Shown here: positions 6,436 to 14,731 of the stretch, one piece after another | Layout of the letters: each line of letters starts with the position of its first letter | Numbering within the stretch: the first letter of the stretch is position 1 | From: DATJBF01 sp035515475 | GTDB lineage: Bacteria; Verrucomicrobiota; Verrucomicrobiia; Palsa-1439 | Reading direction: 5' to 3' | Assembly: GCA_035515475.1 (NCBI GenBank) | Contig: DATJBF010000074.1 | Location: forward strand, 1-39,680 | DNA length: 39,680 nt | Program-made: the position numbers and the translations under genes | Notes under the pieces: model-generated | What the model was told of the DNA's origin: nothing | The model's database searches: none | What the model saw: the letters and a program-made list of their open reading frames with translations, nothing else

Positions 6436-7776
6436 ATGTCCCCAATCCCGATTACTTCCACGATTCTGGTCACCGGGGCGGGCGGCTTCATCGGCCGCTC
6501 GACCGTCCCGAGCCTGTTGGCCCACGGCTATCGCGTCAAAGCCATGGTGCGCCGTGCGGGCCAGGCGCCGTTCGAATCGCACCCGCGCCTCGCAGTCGTC
6601 CGGGCCGACATGCGCGACGCTGATTCTCTCACCGCCGCCCTGCAACAGGTCACCGCCGTTGTGCATCTGGCCGCAGCGAAATCCGACGAGAAAGACAGCG
6701 AGGATGTGAACGTTGGCGGCGCGCGGCGATTGGTCGAGGCGTGCCAGCGCGCGGGTTGCCGTCGTCTCATCAACATCAGCACGCTCTCGACCAAGATCGC
6801 GCGCCAAGGCGCCTACGCCCGCACCAAGAGCGAGGCGGACCGGATGTTCCGGGAATCTGGCCTGGCCGTGACCACCTTGTTGCCGAGCGTCGTTTACGGC
6901 GAAGAACTCGACGGCGTGTTCGGCACCATCGTCAAGTTCGTGCAACAACTGCCGGTCGTGCCGGTGTTGGGAAACGGCCAGTGGATCTCGGCGCCGGTCT
7001 ACATGGGTGACGTGTGCGACGCGATCATCGCCTGCTTGGAGCGCGACGTGACCATCGGCAGGACCTACGACTTGGGCGGCGCGGACCCGGTCCGGTTTTC
7101 CACGTTGATCGACAAAATTTCCGGGGCGCTCGGCATCCGGCGACGGAAGATCTTCATTCCGTTTTCCGTCGCGCTCGCCGTGGCGCAGGTCGTGACGCGC
7201 CTGCTTCCGAAACCGCCCATCACCATCAGCAACGTGCTCGGCTCCAATCAGGACGTTGAGATCGACATCGACCCGGCCCGGCGTGATTTCGGATTCAACC
7301 CCATCGACCTCGATGGGGGCATCCGGCGGGTGCTCGGCCCGCAAACGCCTGTGGCCGGCGCTCCGCCCACCGGTATGGACGACGCCGCTCTCGGTCGGGA
7401 AGCGAGATTGTTTGGCCGGTACCTGCTGGGGGTTGGACCGTCCGACGAACTCGCGGCGCGGTACGCCGCCGCCAACCGCGCCTTGCTCGCCGGCGAGCTG
7501 GTCGGTCCGGAGGTTGCGTACGCGTTGCGGCATCCGTCCGCTCTGCCGTTTCTCGATGCCGCGTGCGCGCTGCTGAACCCGGCGTCACTCCTGCGCAAGA
7601 AGATTCTCATCATGACGGCGGTGCTCGAAGCGTCGCCGGCGCATACGGACTTCTTCCTCAAACCGCCTCCCGCGCCCGTCGCGATGCTGTTGGGGCTTGC
7701 TTGGCAGGGAATTCGTGCTGCGGCGAAAGTGGCGTTGGGTCTTCCCCTTTACCTCGTGGCGCGGCGTGCGAAATGA
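6436..7776 (+). CDS. NAD(P)-dependent sugar epimerase/reductase with extra C-terminal region
   Basis: A protein of 446 residues. TGAGGFIG (13-20) is the Rossmann nucleotide-binding loop. YARTK (Y127, K131) is the extended-SDR catalytic pair, with IST just before it for the Ser/Thr. Residues 1 to about 310 form a normal NAD-dependent epimerase/dehydratase. A further 130 residues follow, rich in helix, with an amphipathic hydrophobic end (AAKVALGLPLYLVARRAK); I do not recognise this extension. The start at 6436 follows the previous stop by 4 bases, and the stop overlaps the next ATG (ATGA). Tight coupling to the FAD oxidoreductase suggests a two-step redox change on one sugar or lipid-linked substrate. 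Confidence 0.82.
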   Translation: MSPIPITSTILVTGAGGFIGRSTVPSLLAHGYRVKAMVRRAGQAPFESHPRLAVVRADMRDADSLTAALQQVTAVVHLAAAKSDEKDSEDVNVGGARRLVEACQRAGCRRLINISTLSTKIARQGAYARTKSEADRMFRESGLAVTTLLPSVVYGEELDGVFGTIVKFVQQLPVVPVLGNGQWISAPVYMGDVCDAIIACLERDVTIGRTYDLGGADPVRFSTLIDKISGALGIRRRKIFIPFSVALAVAQVVTRLLPKPPITISNVLGSNQDVEIDIDPARRDFGFNPIDLDGGIRRVLGPQTPVAGAPPTGMDDAALGREARLFGRYLLGVGPSDELAARYAAANRALLAGELVGPEVAYALRHPSALPFLDAACALLNPASLLRKKILIMTAVLEASPAHTDFFLKPPPAPVAMLLGLAWQGIRAAAKVALGLPLYLVARRAK

Positions 7777-9419
7777 ACGATTCTTCGGACATCATTGTCG
7801 TGGGCTCCGGTGCCAGCGGGGTGCATGTCGCCTGGCCGCTGGTCGAAGCGGGGCTGACCGTTACGATGCTGGACACCGGCGTTCGGGACGAGGTGTACGA
7901 GCCGCTGGTTCCGGCTCGGCCGTACACGGAGGTCCGCTGCGCCGACGCGCGGCAACATCGTTATCTGCTCGGCGACAACTTCGAAGGCATCCCGCTCGGT
8001 CAACTGGGCGCGGGACCGCAGCTGACGCCGCCGCGCCAGTTCGTGTTTCGTCATGCCGAGGCGTTGACGCCGACCCGTTCGCCCGAATTTGAGGCGGTCG
8101 AAAGCCTCGCCCTCGGCGGGTTGGCCGGCGCGTGGGGTGCGGTTTCGTTCCCGTACCTCGACGGCGAACTCCGTCAAACCGGGTTGCCGGCGAACCAGCT
8201 TCGGAAGCATTACGAAACTGTCGCGCGGCGCATCGGCGTCAGCGGGGACAGGTCGGACGATCTGAGTCGGGTGCGCGGACCGTTGGAGGCGTTGCAGCCG
8301 CCGCTGCTGCTCGACAGTCATGCGGAACAAATCCTGGCGCGATACGAACGCAAGCGCGACGCGTTGCACCGGGCCGGCTGCTACGTCGGGCAGACGTTGT
8401 TGGCCGCGTTGACGCGCGACCTCGGCGAGCGCAAGGCGCACACGTATTACGACATGGATTTCTGGTCGAACGCGGGCGGCAGTGTGTACCGGCCCGCGCT
8501 CAGCGTGAAGGACCTGGGCCGGTCCGCCAATTTTCGCTATCGGCCGTCGTATCTGGTCGAGACGTTTGCGGAGAGCAGTGCTGATGCGGTGCGGGTGCGC
8601 GCCCGATCGCTCGCGAGCAATCGCGTGGAGGAATTCGAGGCGCGCCGCCTGATCTTGGCGGCCGGAGCACTGGGCACGACGCGGATTGTGCTGCGGTCGC
8701 TCGGGCAATACGACGTGCGCGTGCCACTGACCTCGAACCCGCACAGTTACATTCCGTGCGTGCACTATCGCAGTCTTGGCCGGATGCCACGCGAACGGCG
8801 GCACAGCCTCGCGCAGTTGACCATGGTATTCGACCCGACCGGCGACCGTGAGCATCTGGTGCAGAGCCAACTATACTCCTACGGCTCATTGATGCTGTTT
8901 CGGCTGCTGCAGGAACTGCCGTTGCCCTACCGCGAATCGCTGCGGATCATGCGCGCGTTGGTGCCGCACATGGTCATCTGGGTGGTGCAACACGAGGACC
9001 GGCCCAGCCCGGACAAATACTGCGCGTTGCGGCGGAACCGCGAGGGCACCGGGGATTACCTGGAAGTGGTGTACCACTTGTCGCCCGAAAGTCAGCGGAC
9101 TCGGCGAGCCAACGAAAAACGCATGGCCGGCTTCGTGCGCCAGCTTGGCTGTCTGCCGATCAGGACGGTCAACACGCCCGACGGATCGAGCATTCATTAC
9201 GCCGGCCAGTTCCCGGCTACCGTCGCTGACAAACCGTTGAGTACGACCGTCAACGGCCGGCTCCGCCCGACCCGCACGGTGTACTTGGCCGACGGGTCGG
9301 CGTTCGCTTACGTGCCGGCCAAGGGTTTGACGCTGACGTTGATGGCGAACGCCAACCGCCTCGGGGAACACGTGGCGCAGGCATTGAAACCAACCGGCTC
9401 CGCCCCGGCGCCGTCCTGA
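7773..9419 (+). CDS. GMC-type FAD-dependent oxidoreductase
   Basis: A protein of 548 residues. IIVVGSGASGVHVA (7-20) is the FAD-binding loop, followed by an acidic residue at the end of the second strand (LDTG). RRLILAAGALGTTRIVL in the middle is the second FAD-contact motif. The C-terminal SIHYAGQFP, then VYLADGSAF and AKGLTLTLMANANRLGEH, match the GMC_oxred_C layout, with the His as the likely catalytic base. GMC enzymes oxidise alcohols or sugars. Its start overlaps the stop of the epimerase gene (ATGA), so the two are co-translated. The substrate is unknown; a role in oxidising a sugar of this locus is inferred only from context. Confidence 0.82.
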   Translation: MNDSSDIIVVGSGASGVHVAWPLVEAGLTVTMLDTGVRDEVYEPLVPARPYTEVRCADARQHRYLLGDNFEGIPLGQLGAGPQLTPPRQFVFRHAEALTPTRSPEFEAVESLALGGLAGAWGAVSFPYLDGELRQTGLPANQLRKHYETVARRIGVSGDRSDDLSRVRGPLEALQPPLLLDSHAEQILARYERKRDALHRAGCYVGQTLLAALTRDLGERKAHTYYDMDFWSNAGGSVYRPALSVKDLGRSANFRYRPSYLVETFAESSADAVRVRARSLASNRVEEFEARRLILAAGALGTTRIVLRSLGQYDVRVPLTSNPHSYIPCVHYRSLGRMPRERRHSLAQLTMVFDPTGDREHLVQSQLYSYGSLMLFRLLQELPLPYRESLRIMRALVPHMVIWVVQHEDRPSPDKYCALRRNREGTGDYLEVVYHLSPESQRTRRANEKRMAGFVRQLGCLPIRTVNTPDGSSIHYAGQFPATVADKPLSTTVNGRLRPTRTVYLADGSAFAYVPAKGLTLTLMANANRLGEHVAQALKPTGSAPAPS

Positions 9420-9486
9420 CCCGCGCGCCAGGAAAGAACTTTCTTGTCGAGCCGCGCGCGAGCCAGTAAAAGGCGGCTGCATCCCG

Positions 9487-10476
9487 ATGAGCGACCCAGG
9501 GTCAGTCCGGCCGCCGACGCGAGGACGGTTTTCGGTAATCGTTCCCACGCTACAGCAGGCGCGGTTTTTGGGGCGGACCCTGCAAAGCATATTTGCCCAG
9601 GACGACGCCGATGTCGAAATCATCGTTCAGGACGGCGGGAGCACGGATGGGACGACGGAGATTCTCCAGCAATATGTGGGGCGGTTGCGTTGGGAGAGTC
9701 GACCCGATGACGGGCAGACTGCGGCGATCAACGCGGGATTGCGCAAGGCGACCGGTGAATATCTTTGTTATTTGAATTCCGACGACGTCTTCTATCCGGA
9801 CGCGTTGCGGAAGGTGCACGGGTACTTCGTGGCGCATCCGGAAGCGGACGTGATTTACGGAATGGCGGATTTTATCGACGAGCAAGATCGGCTCATCGGA
9901 CCGTTTCCCATCCAACCTTGGAACTACGCCGATCTGCTGGAAACGAACTTCGTCTCTCAACCGGCGTGCTTCTGGCGGCGATCGGTTTATGACCGGTTTG
10001 GGGCGTTCGATGAAACCCTGCACTACACGATGGATTACGAGTACTGGCTGCGCGTGGGCGCATCGACGCCCTTCCATTTTCTGGCTGAGCGGCTCGCGGC
10101 CAGCCGCTGTCATCTTTCGACGAAGACGTTCGGTCAGGGTCTGCGCTCGCACACAGAGATCGTTGCCTTGTTGCAGCGCTACAACGATGGTCGCGTTCCT
10201 CCCCGGGCCATTGCGTCCTATGCCCGGCACCGGGCCGGCGTGCAATTGGGCCAGGGATATGGGCCGCTGGTGGAACGGAGCCGGTTCGCGGCGAGCTACT
10301 GGTACCATCTGGCTCGTCTTGCGCCGAAGGTGACCCGGGGCGGCGGCCGGCTCCTGCTGCAGAGAATCGTCCCGCCGTACTCGAGTGCCCGCCGACGCAC
10401 GGAGGATCCGGCGGGTTATCTGAAGGCTGACCTGGCGTTGCAGATCGCCCGGCGAGCCGGGGAACGGGTTGCTTGA
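9487..10476 (+). CDS. GT2 family glycosyltransferase
   Basis: A soluble protein of 329 residues. The GT-A fold is shown by FSVIVPTLQQARFL at the N-terminus, VQDGGSTDGT (47-56), and the metal-binding LNSDD (96-100). DYEYWLRVG in the middle is the acceptor-side ED-like motif of WcaA-type enzymes. Catalysis is expected at the cytoplasmic face, adding a sugar to a growing lipid-linked glycan. A 67-base gap separates it from the oxidoreductase; no strong ribosome-binding site precedes the ATG at 9487, so the start is tentative. Its donor and linkage cannot be read. It resembles the N-terminal part of the GT2 at 23751-25085 but lacks that protein's tail. Confidence 0.85.
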   Translation: MSDPGSVRPPTRGRFSVIVPTLQQARFLGRTLQSIFAQDDADVEIIVQDGGSTDGTTEILQQYVGRLRWESRPDDGQTAAINAGLRKATGEYLCYLNSDDVFYPDALRKVHGYFVAHPEADVIYGMADFIDEQDRLIGPFPIQPWNYADLLETNFVSQPACFWRRSVYDRFGAFDETLHYTMDYEYWLRVGASTPFHFLAERLAASRCHLSTKTFGQGLRSHTEIVALLQRYNDGRVPPRAIASYARHRAGVQLGQGYGPLVERSRFAASYWYHLARLAPKVTRGGGRLLLQRIVPPYSSARRRTEDPAGYLKADLALQIARRAGERVA

Positions 10477-10533
10477 CTGAGCAGTCGGGGCGGCTATTAT
10501 CGAGCCGGAGGTTGGAAGCTTCTTCGGAGGAGC

Positions 10534-10549
10534 GGAGGGCGCCGAATTG
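10534..10549 (+). promoter_or_regulatory. Ribosome-binding site deciding a TTG start
   Basis: GGAGGG (10534-10539) lies 7 bases before TTG at 10547 and 10 before GTG at 10550. The spacing favours TTG as the start of the polyprenyl-phosphate glycosyltransferase gene. Confidence 0.6.
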
Positions 10550-11641
10550 GTGGATTCCGCGGAGCAAACAGGTTGCGTGAGAACGATCGCCGATAGACCA
10601 CAAGCGGGTCCGGCACCGGCCGCAGGAGCGACGGTCGTGCGATCGTTGGGAGCACGCGGGCGAATCCAAATTTCCGTCGTGGTCCCGTGCTACAACGAGG
10701 AGGCGATGCTTCAACTCCTCTATGGCCGGTTGCGCGGGGTCGTGGACGAGTGGGGTGTCGATTACGAGGTCATTCTGGTCAACGACGGTTCCAGCGACCG
10801 GACCGGGGAAATCATGGATGCGATTCATGCGGCAGACCGCCGTTGGAAGATGATTCATCTCGCCCGCAATTTCGGTCACCAATTGGCCTTATGGACCGGG
10901 CTGCGTGCCGCTCAAGGCGACATTGTGGTGGTGTTGGATGCCGATCTCCAGGACCCGCCCGAGCTTCTGCCGAAAATGTTCCAGAAATGGACCGAGGGTT
11001 ACGACGTCGTGTATGGCGTGCGCCGTCGTCGCAAGGAGAACGTGTTCAAGCGGGCCGCGTATTACAGTTTTTACCGGCTGCTGTCGTATCTGGCTGAAGT
11101 GGAGGTGCCACTCGACAGCGGCGATTTCTGCCTGATGGATCGGAGCGTTGTGCAGTTGATCCGGTCGGTACCGGACCGGCGCCCGTTTATCCGGGGTTTG
11201 CGGGCGTGGGTGGGGTTCCGCCAGTTCGGCCTGGAGTATGATCGGCAAGAACGGGCGGCCGGGGAGGTCAAGTACACGTTTCGCAAACTGGTCCAGCTGG
11301 CGCTGGACGGGATTTTCAGTTCGTCGTTGCGTCCGTTGCGGATTGCCACTGTGTTGGGAACGATCGTCTCGGCATGCGCTTTTTTGGGAGCCGTGTTCAC
11401 GCTGCTGCAGCGCATTTTCGCGGCGGAGTTCAAGAAATGGGGACTGGAGCCGGTGCCCGGATTTGCCACCACGGTCATCTCGATTTTGTTCCTCGGAGGA
11501 GTCCAGTTATTGTGCGTGGGCATCCTGGGCGAGTACATCGGACGGATTTACGAGAACGTGAAGGGCCGTCCGACCTGCGTCGTTTCACGAACCGTTGGCC
11601 TGAAGAATCCACTGGCTTCTGAGTCCGAGGCCTCCGAGTAG
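10547..11641 (+). CDS. GtrB/ArnC-like polyprenyl-phosphate glycosyltransferase (GT2)
   Basis: A protein of 364 residues. After a 40-residue leader, ISVVVPCYNEE (42-52) opens the GT-A domain. VNDGSSDRTG, RNFGHQLALWTGL and LDADLQDPPEL (130-140) are the hallmark blocks of the DPM1/GtrB/ArnC group, which load a sugar onto undecaprenyl phosphate. DSGDFCLMDR is the acceptor-side motif. Two C-terminal transmembrane helices (about 267-295 and 305-330) anchor it. It probably supplies the lipid-linked sugar used by the GT-C enzymes at 12995-16870. The next gene begins 8 bases after its stop. Confidence 0.9.
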   Translation: MVDSAEQTGCVRTIADRPQAGPAPAAGATVVRSLGARGRIQISVVVPCYNEEAMLQLLYGRLRGVVDEWGVDYEVILVNDGSSDRTGEIMDAIHAADRRWKMIHLARNFGHQLALWTGLRAAQGDIVVVLDADLQDPPELLPKMFQKWTEGYDVVYGVRRRRKENVFKRAAYYSFYRLLSYLAEVEVPLDSGDFCLMDRSVVQLIRSVPDRRPFIRGLRAWVGFRQFGLEYDRQERAAGEVKYTFRKLVQLALDGIFSSSLRPLRIATVLGTIVSACAFLGAVFTLLQRIFAAEFKKWGLEPVPGFATTVISILFLGGVQLLCVGILGEYIGRIYENVKGRPTCVVSRTVGLKNPLASESEASE

Positions 11642-11649
11642 GCGGGCGG

Positions 11650-12960
11650 ATGGGCGGCACGAAAGTGGCCATCATCGGCGCCGGCGTCACGGGGTTGACC
11701 GTGGCCCGCAAGCTGGTGGAGGCCGGCTGCGAGGTTGTCGTGCATGAAGCCGGGCCGATCGGCGGATTGGCGGCGGGCTTCGAATTTCCCGGAATTCCCG
11801 GCACTTATCTGGAGAAGTTCTACCACCACGTTTTCCGGTCCGACCGGCTGGTGGTCAGGCTTATCGAGGAGTTCGGACTGGGACCCGATCTGGTGTGGCG
11901 GCAAAGCCGCACGGGCGTATTTGGACGTGGCCGCCTGTGGTCGCTGGAAGGGCCATTGGACTTGCTGCGGTGCCAACCAGTCGGCAACGTCCTCGATCGG
12001 TTGAAGATGGGCCTGAGCCTGCGGGTGTTCCAGCAGACGGAGGACTGGGAGCCATTGGACGCGATCACCTGCGAAGAATTCTTTCGCGCCCGGGGATGTC
12101 TGGCAGGTTACCGTGGGTTATGGGAGCCATTGCTCAAAGCCAAGTTTGGGGAGGCGTACCGCGATATTCCGGCGGCCTTCCTTTGGGGGCGAATCTATCC
12201 CCGAAGTCGGTCTCGTGAGAAGGGGAAGGAAAGTTTGGGCTACCTGTTGGGTGGCTTTCCGCGGATGACGATTGCCATGGCCAAGGCCGTGGAGCAACGC
12301 GGTGCGCGGGTGGAAGTCGGCTCACGGGTCACGCGCATCGAGCGACTGGGGCCGGGAAGGTTCCGCGTTCGCGCCACGGCTGGCGAGGAAACATTCGATC
12401 GGATTGTCTGGACCGGTCAACCATCCGAGTTGGGGCGCCTGCTGGAGCCGGCGGAACCTTCGCTTGATGAAAAGGCCGGCCCCATTCGGTACATTGCCGC
12501 CTGCTGTCTGGTGCTCTTGTTGAACCGGCGGCTCGGGGATTACTACTGGATCAACAACCTCGATCCCGAAATCACGTTCGGCGGCGTGATCGAGCACACG
12601 AACCTGGTCGGAACGGGGATTTACGGCGGCTTGCACGTGGCGTATGTGATCAACTATCTGAACCCGCAGCATCCCCAGATGAAATTGGACGTCGAAGAAG
12701 TGTTTCGCCTGCATCTGCCGTCACTGCGGAAATTGTATGCCGACTTCGATCCGTCGATTGTGGAGCGGAAATTTCTATTCAAGAGTCCGGCGGCGTCGCC
12801 CGTGTATGATCGCGGGTATCTGAAACGGCTCCCGCCGTTCGTGGGTTGGTCGGACGGCATCGGTTTATTGGGGATGCCGCAGGTTTATCCGATGGACCGC
12901 AACATGAACCACTGCATTCACGTGGCTGAAGAAGCGGAGATCGACCAACTCCTCAAGTAA
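11650..12960 (+). CDS. FAD-dependent amine oxidase/protoporphyrinogen oxidase-like oxidoreductase
   Basis: A protein of 436 residues. VAIIGAGVTGLTVARKLVEA (6-25) is the FAD-binding Rossmann loop, and EAGPIGGLAAGF follows the second strand as in the NAD(P)-binding_8 and amino_oxidase families. The C-terminus has the usual flavin-contact stretch (FVGWSDGIGLLGMPQVYPMDRNM). Homologues of this type are often found in polysaccharide loci next to GtrB-like transferases, as here, and are annotated only as FAD oxidoreductases; the reaction is unknown. A role in heme synthesis is unlikely given the context. It is the last gene of the plus-strand run and faces the minus-strand run across 34 bases, with no obvious terminator. 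Confidence 0.78.
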   Translation: MGGTKVAIIGAGVTGLTVARKLVEAGCEVVVHEAGPIGGLAAGFEFPGIPGTYLEKFYHHVFRSDRLVVRLIEEFGLGPDLVWRQSRTGVFGRGRLWSLEGPLDLLRCQPVGNVLDRLKMGLSLRVFQQTEDWEPLDAITCEEFFRARGCLAGYRGLWEPLLKAKFGEAYRDIPAAFLWGRIYPRSRSREKGKESLGYLLGGFPRMTIAMAKAVEQRGARVEVGSRVTRIERLGPGRFRVRATAGEETFDRIVWTGQPSELGRLLEPAEPSLDEKAGPIRYIAACCLVLLLNRRLGDYYWINNLDPEITFGGVIEHTNLVGTGIYGGLHVAYVINYLNPQHPQMKLDVEEVFRLHLPSLRKLYADFDPSIVERKFLFKSPAASPVYDRGYLKRLPPFVGWSDGIGLLGMPQVYPMDRNMNHCIHVAEEAEIDQLLK

Positions 12961-12994
12961 GGTCCCTGCGCTATCGGAACGCCACGGGCTGCAT

Positions 12995-14644
12995 TCAATC
13001 CGTCTCGACGATGTCCAGTAACGGCACTCCGTGTCGTTCCACAACGTGCAACGTATGGCCCCAAGTCACGTTGGTTCCCTGCCGCTGGCGGCGGATGACA
13101 AAATAGAGCCGCGCCCGTTCCCCCGCAGTCGCCCGGCGAAATCGGATGCCGTTGGCCGAGGTGGATTGCAGGAAATAGTCCGTCTGCGCGGGCTCGCCGC
13201 TGGCAGAGTAAAGAACCTCGGTGACGTTGTTCGGGTGGTAATTGTCCCGGGCCCAGAGCGCCGCCTCGCGCAGTGCGGTCGCCCAATAATCGAGATCGTA
13301 AAGGTCGTTGGCGCGGGCCAACCCGCCGGCCACGACGCGATTGAAATAGACATACTGGTACGGATGGAGCGTGCGCATGTCGACGACGGTCAGGACCACG
13401 GACCCGATAACAATCCCGCCCCACGTGCGGCGCAGCACGGGCTGCCGAAGTAGTTCGAGCATCCACCAAATGCCGCCGGCGGCGAGAACGATCACCGGCG
13501 GCAGGATGAAGAGCACGTGTCGCAACCCGTCGTAGAGGTTGGAATGCAACGCGTAGATGGTAGCCAACGGGAGCAGGGAGGCGACGATCAAGGTTACGAT
13601 TGCCGGGGTGCCTCTCCAGGCGACGAACTGGCGCCAGTGCCGGGCCCGCGCAGCGGCGACAACCAACAGTCCGCACCATCCCAACAGGACGAATTCGGGC
13701 ATGGTGTTGACGACCAGGTTGGGCACGTAGCTCCAGGGGAGTTGGGGCGCTTTCAGCAACTGGCCGTTATAGAAGACGTAGCCATTCCACCCGAACTTTG
13801 AGAACTCTTTCAGGGCCAGGAACGGGCCGTGGATGGGCTTTGCCCAAGCGTATGGCCAGAATAAAATCATCAGGCCCCACGTCAGGCCGAGCATCCCGGT
13901 GCCAATCAGGGCGCACTTTCCCAGACTGACGAGATGTTGGAGTGAAAACCTGGTCCGCCAAACGGCAAGCGCAGCCGCGGCCACGGTCGCCAGCCCCAGA
14001 ACACCGATGAGGATCAGTCCGCCCACGCGAATTGCCATCGCGCCACCGATCGCCAAGGTGGCTTTCAGAATCGTTGCCAGCTTCCACCGCGGATATTCCA
14101 TCGCGAGGTCGGCGATGTATCGGACGCTCACCAAAACGAGCGCGGCAAATGGCAGATCCTTTGGATTGATGAATTGGTGGCCGTAATACACCGGGGTCAA
14201 CGCCAGAAAAACAGCCGCGGTTACGCCGACACGCGGGCCGAAGGCTCTCCAACCAAGGCGCAACCCCGCGTAGACGCCCAGCAGGCCAAATAGAGCGCTC
14301 GTCAGATTCGTGCCTTCGAGCCAGCCCAGGGAAAACGTCCTGGTTACGACCGCCGCAAGGATCAGGAACAATCCGCCGTACGGATGAAGCCAATGCGTTT
14401 GCGCCGTCTGGTCGTGTCCCCACGTGCGGTAGAAGCGGACGACGGTTTCTCCGTATTCGTGGTAAGACGGCTGATCCCAACTCATCCCGTAATCGCGGAA
14501 GGTGGCGACGATCAGCAGCGCGTACAGGCTCAGGAAACAAACTGCGGCAATGCGCCACGGGCGAGTCGCGGACGATCTGGCCGACGCGGGCGACGGGAGA
14601 CTTTCCACGGTCTTGTCGCGCAGTCCCTGAGAGACAGATGACAT
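12995..14644 (-). CDS. GT-C membrane glycosyltransferase (GT39/ArnT-like)
   Basis: A protein of 549 residues from the ATG at 14644; a GTG at 14659 would add 5. One helix (33-48) is followed by an extracytoplasmic loop with SWDQPSYHEYGE (55-66), whose Asp and Glu match the catalytic acidic residues of PMT/ArnT-type enzymes. About ten more hydrophobic helices follow, then a soluble C-terminal domain from about residue 430. Such enzymes move a sugar from a polyprenyl-phosphate donor to a glycan, lipid or protein on the outer side of the inner membrane. The donor may come from the GT2 enzymes at 5238 or 10547. It is the last gene of the minus-strand run. Confidence 0.83.
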   Translation of the reverse strand: MSSVSQGLRDKTVESLPSPASARSSATRPWRIAAVCFLSLYALLIVATFRDYGMSWDQPSYHEYGETVVRFYRTWGHDQTAQTHWLHPYGGLFLILAAVVTRTFSLGWLEGTNLTSALFGLLGVYAGLRLGWRAFGPRVGVTAAVFLALTPVYYGHQFINPKDLPFAALVLVSVRYIADLAMEYPRWKLATILKATLAIGGAMAIRVGGLILIGVLGLATVAAAALAVWRTRFSLQHLVSLGKCALIGTGMLGLTWGLMILFWPYAWAKPIHGPFLALKEFSKFGWNGYVFYNGQLLKAPQLPWSYVPNLVVNTMPEFVLLGWCGLLVVAAARARHWRQFVAWRGTPAIVTLIVASLLPLATIYALHSNLYDGLRHVLFILPPVIVLAAGGIWWMLELLRQPVLRRTWGGIVIGSVVLTVVDMRTLHPYQYVYFNRVVAGGLARANDLYDLDYWATALREAALWARDNYHPNNVTEVLYSASGEPAQTDYFLQSTSANGIRFRRATAGERARLYFVIRRQRQGTNVTWGHTLHVVERHGVPLLDIVETD

Positions 14645-14731
14645 CGGGGGGTGTTCCACGGTGGCGGCATCATACCGTTTTGGGCGGAATGCGCCAGCTT
14701 GAACCGGTCCCCAGGCTGACGCTGGGATGAA

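Noticed and set aside
5202..6491. Open frame of 429 codons on the minus strand
   Set aside because: It is antisense to the GT2 gene at 5238-6431 and rich in His, Arg and Gln without any motif.
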